Source: Forficula auricularia (lineage: Eukaryota; Arthropoda; Insecta; Dermaptera; Forficulidae). Taken from it: DNA of 64,000 nt. Below the pieces are notes generated by a model. The model ran no database searches. It worked only from the letters and a program-made list of their open reading frames with translations, and was not told the origin of the DNA. The stretch covers positions 7,071,493 to 7,135,492 of the forward strand of contig JALMQS010000075.1 in the NCBI GenBank assembly GCA_024734495.1, in the 5' to 3' direction. Positions 12,101 through 24,100 of this stretch are shown in pieces (the first letter of the stretch is position 1; the number at the start of each line of letters is the position of its first letter). A program made the position numbers and the translations under genes.

Positions 12101-15100
12101 AACGTCAAAAATCCAAAGTAGAATGGTTATTCCTCAAGTATTAAATGAGAATCGATCACTATTTTTGAATTTAAGTCAACATGGACTGCAAATAGCCAGT
12201 GATATCTGTTTAATAATAAAGGAATAAACATTATTAATATTTCAAATAACATTGGATAAAGTTTAGCAACGATCCGTTGCAGTTTATTTCTTTTTTTTTT
12301 TTTTTGTAAACTGGAATCTATTTTTAAAGGGACAACCTGTTAAAGTGAGTCAAAATATATATCTACATAATAAAAATGAATTTCTGTTTCTTCTGTCATG
12401 GTTTAGCTCAATTTTTTTAATCAAAATAGTTTCAGCCGTTTTTGAGATATTTCGAAAAAAAGAAGGAAAAAAACACTTTTTTAATGCACGATTACAATAC
12501 TTGACCATACCCTGTATGGCACTGTTTTTCAACCTTTTTCATGACGCGACCCCCTTAGTATAAAAAAAAAAAATCGCCACCCTCTAGCCCCAGCTGTTTG
12601 TAACCTGTATTTTATTATGTTACAAATATCAAATTCGTACAACATTTTTATTGATTTTTATAATTAGGTATCGGCTTAATACACAATTAAGTATCTATAA
12701 CAGCCATATTTTTCTTCGATTCGTTTTCGTCGACCCAGTCTTTTATTGGAGAAGTGGGATCTGAAATAAACATCAAACCATATGGTATGGAAATTGTCTT
12801 GCAGGATTTGAAAGAAGTGTCATTATTTCTCGGTACAAGAATTATCAGAGAACACTGGTCAAAGGTGGATCATAAATCCGTTTTTAAATGTAGGTATAGA
12901 TGATTAATTTTAATCTTGTTTTTGAAACTGTATTTACACTACGAATTTTTTGATAATTTTTTATTTGAAACTTCTATTTATTCTACAAATTTTAAGACCG
13001 GGTTGAAAGTAGTCCTATGATAATTACTATTTTTATTTTTTTTTCGATTTTCAATTTTTGATTTTGATTTTCATTCAACAAACTAAAATACTAATTATTT
13101 ATTTTAAACATCTGTTAACGATAAAAATTAATTCAAATTAACTAAAAAAAGAGAACTCAATACCAAAAAGTGGTTTTAATATTGATTAATAGCTAATAAA
13201 ATTTTTTTCGAAATTTTCAAAAATCGAAAAAATAGTAATTATTTTAGGACCAGTAACAATCCAGTCTTAAAATTTGTAGAATGAATAGAAGTTTAAAATA
13301 AAAAATTATCAAAAAAATCGAAAAGTACAGTTTCAAAAACAAGATTAAAATTTTCAAACTCAAAAATCACATATAAAAACACTTTAAATAATTTTTTATT
13401 ATAAAAATTGAATTTGGACCATTTTTGAAGAAGTTATGAGCGAAAAACCGAAATTCGATATCTTTTAAACCGGTGATAAAAAAATTTCAAAATTTAACAA
13501 AAGAGTATTTTGATGGGTACTAAAAAATGTCAAAAAATGAAGGAAATCAAAAATTAAAATTTTTCAAATCGTCCTATTTCGGGTGGAATGCCCCACATAT
13601 ATTTTTAAACTTTGTTTTTTTTCTTTTTTACTGAGACTTCGCGATCCCCTTATAGAGGCTTCGCGACCCCCCAGGGGGTCGCGACCCACAGGTTGTAAAA
13701 CATTGCTGTATGGTAAAGTAAAAAATCATCAGAATTCACGATGTTTCCACCTCAAAACTAGGAATATGAACTTCTTACATTCTGTTGAGTTTTTCTCATT
13801 AAAAATGTACAATTTAGATGGTTTCAGCAGAAACGAAATATTTAGATAAACAACTCGAACAACAAAGCATCAAATCAGAAATCTCTTAACCCTTATCCAT
13901 ATGAAATATTATTATATTGGAAATAAAGGCAAGACCTTCGAATCTATAGACTATTACAAATAAAAATATTTTTACGAACATGAATTTAGGTTAGATTTTA
14001 ATAGATAGGTTTATATTGCATGTAGGAGGGTCTTGTCCCCTCGGGAGTCGAACCCAAGCATTAGTACGCTTTCCGGGCAACTAGTCAGACCCTTGAGACC
14101 ATCACCTCCAAACATGCAATATATAACGAAAGCCATGTAGGTATTTTCACTCCATTCAAACAGATTGAAAAAGTAAAAATTACTGCTTAACTGAAATAAG
14201 GATTCAGTATCGGACCAATGCAGAGGCAAATTTTTGTAATGAAAAGAGTATCTATTTGAGAAAGAAAGATTGAATTTTTTCTCAAAATCAACTTGTGATA
14301 TATAATCTATTAATTTTACGAACATTAATTTAGGTCATTTATCAAAGATTTTAATAGATATGTTTATATTGCATGTAGGTTCGACTCCCGAGGGGACAAG
14401 ACCCTCCTACATGCAATATAAACTTATCTATTAAAATCTTTGATAAATGACCTAAATTCATGTTCGTATAATTAATTGATTATATATCAGAAGTTGATTT
14501 TGAGAAAAAATTCAATCTTTCTTTCTCAAATAGATGCTCTTTTCATTACAAAAATATTTTTATTATAGGTAGTAAATTAAAATACTCTAATGTCACCTAC
14601 CATTAGATTGAAAGTTAAGAAATATTTAGTGTTTTTAATGGGTGAGGCCCGGCACTCTGTGCTATGATATATTAATAATCCAGGCGGAAACTAATCAAAA
14701 TTTTTATTCAATTTATTTCTATATAAGTAAAACATTTAAGATTTATTAGACTGTTTGTGTGATCATTTGACTTTGAAATTAAATTAACTTGAAAACTAAT
14801 TTCCAATTTCAAACATTAAATTAACTATTTAATCAAATAAATACTACAAATTTAAATTCTGCTCTTATTAAAATATATTATTATTTCTAATTTTTTAATA
14901 ATATTTTCAATAATTCCCAACGCTCTCACCGCTGGCCCCGACGATATCCCTGCCATTCTCATTAAAAAATGCGCCCCTGAACTTGCTCCTATACTATCCA
15001 AATTATATAATCTCTCCTATAACTCCGGAATATTTCCGGAGGCCTGGAAACTAGCCAGAATCCAACCAATTAAGAAAAAAGGCGATTCTTCCAACATAAA

Positions 15101-18100
15101 AAACTATCGACCCATAGCAATCACTTCTGTCTTATCCAAAATCATGGAAAAGGCCATCAACGAGCAAATTCTACGACACTTAGAGTCAAATAAATTTATC
15201 CACGATAGGCAATACGGCTTCAGGCAATCCCGGTCGACTGGGGACATCCTAGCCATTGTAACTCATATCTGGAACAAAACCCTGGAGGCCGGGAATGAGA
15301 CCCTCGCGGTAGCTTTAGACATTTCAAAAGCCTTCGATATGGTCTAGCACAAAAATCGTCTTGCCAAATTGACCTCCGTCGGCCTTGCACCGAAACTCTG
15401 TAAGTTGCTCGAAAGTTTTCTTTCAGACCGTAGTATTAAGGTTGTCATCGATGGAATATCATCTTCCCCCTTCCACACCAACGCTGGAGTTCCTCAGGGA
15501 TCGGTTATCTCCCCTACGCTTTTTCTTATCTATATCAACGACCTTCTAAACTTGCCCTCCAATCCGGTACATTGTTACGCAGATGACAGCACCCTACACA
15601 ACGCCCCTGCATCGCATAAAAACCGTGCAGACATTGCCTCTTCAATTAATTTAGACTTATGCAAACTTTAAAAACTGGGGATCGCAAAACCTAGTTAACT
15701 TCAATGCAGGGAGACTTATGCAAACTTTAAAAACTGGGGATCGCAAAACCTAGTTAACTTCAATGCAGGGAAAACTCAGTGTTGCCTTATTTCTAGGCGC
15801 GTCGACAGAAACCTCCCAAACATATCATTCGACTCAAACTCACTAGAATTCAGGGATAAAATTTCATTGCTGGGCGTAACTCTAGGGTCTGACCTTTCAT
15901 GGAATAACCATATCTCAACCACTGCTGAAGCTGCAGCTTGCAAGCTTGGCCTCCTATTTAGGTCTAGACGCTGTTATACTCCCAGTCAACTTCTTATACT
16001 GTATAAGGCTCAAATTCGTCCCTGTCTCGAATATGGCTCTCATCTGTGGAGGGGTGCCTCCAAGCATTCTCTTGCTACACTGGATGCAATTCAGAAGCGA
16101 GCAATTAAACTAATAGGAGACCCGGCTCTAACCAACTCACTCGACTCCCTGCCTCACCGAAGAACCGTTTCTGCCCTTTCCCTGTACTACAGATACTATC
16201 ACGGTGTCTGTTCAGTCGAGCTGAAATCAATTATCCCCCCTAATGCCCTCTTTACGAGAAACACGCGGTTTTCTAACGCTCAGCACCCCTTCGCTGTCAA
16301 ATTGGATAAAAGTCGAACAAGCGCTTTCGCCAACTCTTTTATCCCAATGACCTCCAGAGACTGGAACTCGCTCCCTGCCACCATCTTTCCCGCGACTTAT
16401 AACCTTCAGCTATTTAAGACCCATTCCACAGATACCTTCGACCCACGACCAGCCCATAAATTTCTTTCTTCTTCTTTTCACGATGGAGGGGCCAACCCAG
16501 ACCTTTAGGGGTTGTACCTTTTTGGTGTAACTCCTTCTCATCATTATCATAAAAAAAAACATAACTAATAATTAATCATTATATTTATTACATTTAAACA
16601 TCTCAAATATAATTAAATAAATTTTCTCTGATTGATTAGAAAAGCAGATTCCTGGCCGCAGAAGCTTATTATGCAATTGATGCCTAAACAATTAATTGGA
16701 AATATAGGTGGTGCTTATTTAAAAAATTCCAAATCTGTTCTATTCCATCCACAACCTTGTGAAGCTCTTGATTCACTTACCAAAATGTTGAGCACAGGAT
16801 TTGTAAGTGCCGTTTTTTGTTTTATTTAATTTTAGTTATCCTAAAAAAGACTTTTTATAAAAAAATCGTATCGTATTTTCTTCTAGGCCGGCTGTGTTCA
16901 TTTCAATAGTATTCCATCCCCAACTGCTTGTGATATTAAAGTATTAATTCTGCTCTATACCTCCGAGAAGAGAGCCTATTTAGGCTTTATTCCAAATGAT
17001 CAAACTGCTTTTGTTGATAGATTACGAAAAGTAATCCAACATCAAAAGTCCACTCAAGCCATGATACGACAAGGACAGGTAATTTTTTATTTATTTATTT
17101 TCTAGTAAAAATCCAATAATACTTAATTGTTACTAATTCCAGGGTGGAAACCCAGTTCCTGGAGCTCAACAGTCTCTTGGAGGTCCCATGGGTGGCCCCT
17201 CCCAAGGACCTTCTCAGCCTGGAGGACCGGGTCAACCCGGAGGACCACAACAACAGGGCATTTTAATGTCCCAAACGAACCCCATGGCGATGGGAGGTGG
17301 GCAGGTGGTCACGATGGGTCAACCTCAGGGACAGCAAACTGCAGGACCTGGGCAGCCTTCACCTGCCCAAATGTCTGTTCTTCAACAGGTGCCTATCTAC
17401 ATTTAATTTATTTTTATCATATATTTTTGAAAATTGAAATCAAATTTTTTCTGCATAAACGTAATGATCCCCAAACTTGAAGACCAGTTCTAGATAATAA
17501 GCCACTTTTACATAAATCCCTTCCAAACATTCTGTTAAAAAATATATCAATGAACAAAATTGTCTAGAAATTCATAGATCAAAGATGGTGTCATCTATTA
17601 ATTCCGATGGAGTGGAGGCGTTTGCCTATGTCAGAGAGGTTCGTATCCCGCAGGTGAGCCAGGTGGCCCGGATTGCTGTTACTGGCACTCGGGTTCGATT
17701 CCCGAGGGGGTGAAAAACAACCCCTCTGACATATAATTAAAAATATTCCACTCCATCGGAATTAATAGATGACACCATCTTTGATCTATGAATTTCTAGT
17801 AAATTTGAATCTATTACCATCGGCAAATTAATATCTTTCAGAACAAAATTGTCTATTATTCGACCAGAAAAGACAAAGTAAATCCCTCATTTCAACAATC
17901 CCTTGAAGGTCAATCAACAACTGTATCTGAATTTTATGTAGTGACTATAACTACTATGTAGATATTTGTAATTTTTTAATTTTATTGTAAAAATTAACTG
18001 ACTGGAAATTTGTTTTAAGTTGAATCACCCATGGTGAAATTAGTTGGAATTTTCTAGTTTATTTCCCACGTTTTTACATTTAATTTTGAAGCCATTGTCA

Positions 18101-21100
18101 AATAATAATAGCTATAGTTCAACTAGCAGTTCACTACACGTGAGTTGACTCGAATTAAATACATCTATCGAACATGATTAATTTACAACTTGAAATTTGA
18201 TGCTTTTTACCTGAGTTATTTATCAAACAGTTTAAAAAAACTAAAAAAACACGCTTTAATAGCAAATCGAACTAAAAATCAGAAAATAACTTTTAATTTA
18301 TATTTTATTCAACTGTTATAAAAAGTATACTAACTCAATATGTTTCAATAATTTTCAAAAATTCTAAAATAAAAATAAAGTTGTGAATAGAAGATTAATT
18401 TCATTGTAAAAAAGCTCGGTGGGGTGCTCGATATTGATTGTTGTAAATATATAATTAGTAGTTATTTGTAAACGTAGAGTTAGTATAGAAATATGATAAA
18501 AAGCACCCCACGCTTTTTTACAATGAAATTAATTTTCTTTTCATAACTTTATTTTTATTTTAGAATTTTTGAAAATTATTGAAACATATTGAGTTAGTAT
18601 ACTTTTTATAACAGTTGAATAAAATATAAATTAAACGTTATTTTCTGATTTTTAGTTCGATTTGCTATTAAAGCGTGTTCTTTTAGTTTTTTTAAACTAT
18701 ATTTTATTTTTCACTTTTTAGTTCGATTTGCTATAAAACCGTCTTCCGATCTCGTCTACGAGTCTCAACTAGTAGTAAGAATTCATCACTCCCGCCGTTT
18801 ACATACATTCTCCACCCCGAGCAAGATAAGCTTATCAAAATATTGTATTGTCGTCGGTCGTTGATAAGTCTAAAACGTTTAAAGTAAATCTGATCGCTTA
18901 AAGTGGGGCAAAATCGAGCCCAAACGAGTCAGTTACATACATACAAACAAACGAACATACAGGTGAAACTAATAAAAGCGTGTTAAAAAGAGGGTTTAGA
19001 CTGAAACCGCTTAGATTGCATATTTCTAATGAGATTAACTCATTAGTAGTTTCGACACCTATCTTGTATGCACAATTTATTTATTTGGCTTGTATTTACA
19101 CTAGGCGATACTTGACAGATGTTTCAAAATTACAAATTGTAACTGCATAGAATAAATTAGAAAAAAAAAATTTCAAAGTGAGAAAATTTTCCAACCTGAA
19201 CACCAAAAGCCTCGACAAGCAAATAAAAATAAATTAATTTATCTACAGTTTTCGAGTAATTTAAGTTACTTGAAATTATTACATAATTAGTCATTGAAAT
19301 GTTTCTTTTGCTTTTTTATAATAAAAAACAATTATGTCCAATTTTATAGATCTGAACACCACCAAAGTTTTAACACGTGTATAAAATCTACAATAAAACA
19401 TAATTTTCAGCAACAGCAACAACAACAACAACAACAACAACAGCAACAGCAACAGCAGCAACAACAACAACAACAACAACAGCAGCAGCAGCAGCAACAA
19501 CAACAACAAAGAAACTCAGGTCAAGGTACGATGGGGCCAGGAGGGCCACAACAACGACCTGGATTTGATCATATTGAAGCAGCTCGGCTGCAGAATTTAC
19601 AAAAAATTCAACAACTTCGTCAAACATTGGAAGCAGCCCAACAACAAGAGCTTCAATATAAATCACAATTAGAAGTAAGTAATATAGCGCTCTAGTCTTA
19701 AAAATTAAATCAATAAATATATCTAAATAAAAATATTTGAAGTCGCCAATAATAAAATAAAAGTAGATTTTTGATATTCATAGAATTCTTTCCTACTTTC
19801 CAGATTATGAATCATATTAAAATTCAACAAATTCAACAAAATCTAGAATCTGCTCAACAACAAGAAATGAAATTTCAGGCTCAAATTGAGGTACTAAACA
19901 TCAATTTTATTTTTTCTTCATTTTTTTTATTGTCTTCTTAAAGCTTAAAAGTAAATTTATAAAACTAAAGGCTACAAATGCATTTGACGAATTCTGGAAA
20001 ATACGCATTGGGTGTTTCGAAAGTCCCCTAGGATTTTAAAAATCTTGAAATTTTTTTTATTACTCATAAATAGTTTTATACAGTATGAAAATTCAAAAAT
20101 TGGATATATATTATTCATTTATTATATCACTTAAATGTTCTTCCATTTTTGGCTTCAAATAGATGCCTTCTTTAATAACATTCTCCACTATAATTCCTGA
20201 CAATCTTTGGTTTACCGAAAGGGTGTGTTCAGGGAAAAGGGTGGAATCAAAGGTATCTATGCACTTTTGTGGGTTTGAAGGGCTGAAGATTGTAAGTCTT
20301 GGTAATGATTGAGGCAAAGAGTTTCTGTTTCTAGAAGTCATACGGATAACAATATTGGCGAATAATGAATTAATTCCACACTAAAAAAATCAATTTTTCA
20401 AGCTTAAAAGGAATATTCAAATAATATTTGTTTTACTTTTAGGGCATGCCTCAACAACAACAACAGCCACCTCCGCAGCAACAGCAAGCACCAGGACAGC
20501 AGCGCCTCATGAGACCAGTGATTGCAAACAACCCTGGCCTTCGACATCTGTTACAACAAGTAATTTGATTTTTTGGATCATTTCTGATTATATATTTAAG
20601 CTTACAAGCTTATAGAAAATTAATCAAAGAATGCATCTTCTTCTTAATTTAAATTCTTTTTTTTTCACTTAGGGAAAGTGATGTAGGTTTTAGGTGAAAC
20701 ATGATATTAATTAATACACTCTCTTTACTTTATTAATTAATTTAAATTCTTATTGAAAATAGATGTAGGTACATCTCACTATACTCAAAATATTATATAC
20801 TCATTTACATCAAACAAAATATGCATTTTTTTTAATATAACATTAATTACTTACTTACTCCTGGAGGCTACAATCCTTCATGGGTCTTGGCCTCACGGAC
20901 GATACTCCTCCATACATAGTACATATTCTTCCATCCTAGCATTAATTCAATTTAATAATTTAGGTAAATTATTTTTTATTTATTTATATTAATTCACTAA
21001 AGTGTTTCATCCAAGAAAGGGTGTCCAACCCCTAACATTAACAAGGTGTCCACAGGTCTGGTCTTGTAGATCCCCTACAAAAAAACATTCCAGGTCCCAA

Positions 21101-24100
21101 GGTCTACTTCATTCAGTCCTCCTGAGCTCCTCATCGATGCTTTTATGGCCGACCAAAGGCCGTCAGGTCTCTTGACATTTTGAAGTTTCAAGATAAATTC
21201 ATCCCAGTATGTTTCTTTTTTTGTTCCTTGTAAGGAGTCTGTACGCTTTTCTAATCTCCAAATATTCCTGCAAACACAGTCTGTCCTTTTTTAGCTTTCT
21301 GTATGCAGAGTTAACTCTCCTCTTAGCCGCTCTGCAAGACCCATCGAACCACGGTTTTGTGACAGTTTTCTCCATACTCCCCACCAGCTTACTTATTCCA
21401 TTGCAACTTCCAGCCGTATCTAGCACTACCTCCACAAAGTTGTTATAAAGGTTTTCACTGTCCTCGTCATTATAATATATTCTAGCATCATTCGCCAGAG
21501 CCTGGTTGAAAAGCTGCATGTCGTCCGCGGTGGTCTTGATCTTATTTTTAATAACACGTAATTAGTCATTTTCGCCAACTCTCCGCTCAGTTGCCAAACA
21601 ACAACTAAGTAGACACAATCTATGATCTGCTTCGGCCGAACCATGCAAGATTTCGAAATCATTCACAATCTGTAACATCTCCTGATTTACTAAGGCTAAG
21701 TCAATTACACTGCAGCCCAGAAGCGGTCCGAAACCGAACGCCCATTGCAGATTACAAGTCCCTGCTCCTCAATTCTATCAACAAACAATCTGCCTCTTTT
21801 GTTTACAAATTCATCTCTTGAGGCTCTTGTAAAACTCAGCCTTGTGCTTTCAAATATCTCCGCTTTTAGATTATTTAAACCAGAAATTGCTCCTCAAGCA
21901 TCTCGGCAAACCGATTCAAACAAGTGATCACCTCGTATTTAGGGGGCCAATATACACCCACAATGATAATTTGTGTGGTGCCACACGTTAATCCCACTGA
22001 AATCCATAATCGATCCAACGAAAAGACCTCCACACAATGTGCAGATCTAACCAAGAGAAGAATGCCACCACTCGGCCTCCCCTTCGTAAACTCTTTTAAA
22101 GCCGGGGAGTGAATCACCCGGTAGTCCGCCCAGCACAGTGGGAGTGTGGGCACCGAGGTGCACCATGTTTCCTGCAGACAGATCACATCGCATTCCAACG
22201 TCGTCCAGCCTCTTCCCGGCACAGACTCAGAAAATTCTTGAATCCACTGATGTTCCAATTAGCAAACTTCAGACTAGCTCCGTGATTCCATGAACTATTT
22301 AATGATTTTCCAATATTACATTGTATGTTGCCACAGCCATCATTACTGAAACGCCGAAAGCGTCCATACTAATAAGACCCCAAAGGAGTGACGGGAATCC
22401 GCAGTTTTGACTGGCAACTGACCAACTTCAATAGTAAATAATTAATCAAAGAATGCATCTTCTTCTAGATGTAAATAGATTGTTGAAAATAGATGTAGGT
22501 ACACTATACTCAAAATATTATAACTCATTTACATCAAACAAAATATGCATTTTTTTAATATAACATTAATTCAATTTAATAATTTAGATAAATTATTTTT
22601 TATTCATTTATATTAATTCACTAAAGTGTTTCGGTCACCATTAGTTGCCCAACTTCAATAGTAAATAATTTAAATTCAAAGTTTTTTTTTTGCCGAGAGT
22701 AGCAGAATTTTTATATATTCAAGGAGACAATAAAAGAGTGTGTCTTTTGCTGGAATTATAAATTTTATTTATTTATAACAAGACTATAGTTTCGAGGGCT
22801 TTGCCCTCTTCATCAGTCTATTACAATGGATTCACTTTATTCAATTAATTCCTGAGAATCCATTGTAATAGACTGATGAAGAGGGCAAAGCCCTCGAAAC
22901 TATAGTCTTGTTATAAATAAATAAAATTTATAATTCCAGCAGAAGACACACTCTTTTATCGTCTCCTTCAGTAAATAATTTATTTAGTTTTTGGTAATTT
23001 CAATAAAAACGTCATTTTTCATTCATTTTCATACATTTTACACATACATTCATCAGAATTTATTTTGTAATGTATTAATTATTATTTATTGTTTTTTAGT
23101 TGCTAAGAAAGAATTGTGTGAATTACCACTGATGATGCTGATTTTCTTGGTGAAAAATTGTATGAATTTAACAGGTTTTTTTTTTTTTTTTTTTAATTTT
23201 ATGACATTAATACAAGAAGGTGAAGGTGAAGAAATAACAAGACTTGTTCAGTCAATTTTTATTTTATTAAATTAACACCATCTCGGCTGACGTTTAGGCC
23301 TCAGGTCCAGGCCATCCTCAGAGCCCGCTGCCAATAATCTAAAAGTGTGTAGTTTGAGCAGCGACAACACTGAGCATTTTTGGTCTGCTCACTCCAAACG
23401 CAAAGAGATGATATCATCATCATGAATCATCTCTTTGCGTTTTGGAGTGTGCAGACCAAAAATGCTCAGTGTTGTCGCTGCTCAAACTACACACTTTTAG
23501 ATTATTGCCAGCCGACTCTGAGGATGGCCTAGACCTGGTCCGAAACGTCAGCCAAGAAGGCGTTAATTTAATAAAATAAAAATTGACTGCACAACTCTTG
23601 TTATTTCTTCAGACTCCTTCACCATCAAGCCTACATCCACAGCTCTTCCTTCTTTAAGAAAGGGGATATATAACACTTTGTGAAAAAATCAGCTAAAATG
23701 GGGAGAAAGAATTCAAAAAATTAAAATAGGCCCTTTGACCAAACTTGGATAAATTTTACACTGTTACTTTAAAGCTTTTTTCACTGATGACACCTTTTCG
23801 GCTGAGAAATATCTACGGTTGGGTATATATTTTATTTATTTAAAGAAAACTCTTACTCTATTTGAGTTCCGAGATCATATTTACAAAATAACTTAAATGA
23901 ATTCACACTTATCAAGAAATCAAACAGTTTACTTTAACACTTTGCTATACTATAAAATATATAAATCTTTCAAATAAATTACTTGTTCTTGTTCTAATTT
24001 TTAGCTTCTTTCTTGGTACTCTTCAACTCTGTCAATTCTTTTAATTTGGTCTTCTGGTTTAATTCACCCCACAGATCTTCCCACAAATTCCTCATGTTCT

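Larger units (their letters stand above)
22721..22968. mobile_element. Palindrome with two opposed hammerhead-like motifs
   Basis: Arms 22721-22833 and 22855-22968 are near-perfect reverse complements from aaggagacaataaaagagtg to the loop. Each arm carries CTGATGA...GAAACTATAGTC. Related sequence (ttgccgatagcagaattttt, gagacaataaaagagt) also at 52548-52596. Best explained as an inverted pair of Penelope-like (PLE) terminal repeats, by analogy with known ribozyme-bearing PLEs; no PLE protein is present. Confidence 0.65.
23220..23640. mobile_element. Palindrome with one intact-core and one mutated hammerhead-like motif
   Basis: Near-symmetric from gaaggtgaaggtgaagaaat to gaagaaataacaag reversed at 23600-23640, centre about 23420 (gatgatatcatcatcatgaa). 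Long exact stretches, for example tgctcagtgttgtcgctgct versus its complement. No coding content. Confidence 0.75.

Noticed and set aside
19291..19666. Poly-Leu and poly-Val/Ala antisense frames
   Set aside because: Reverse reading of the 33-codon glutamine tract in MED25 exon 12.
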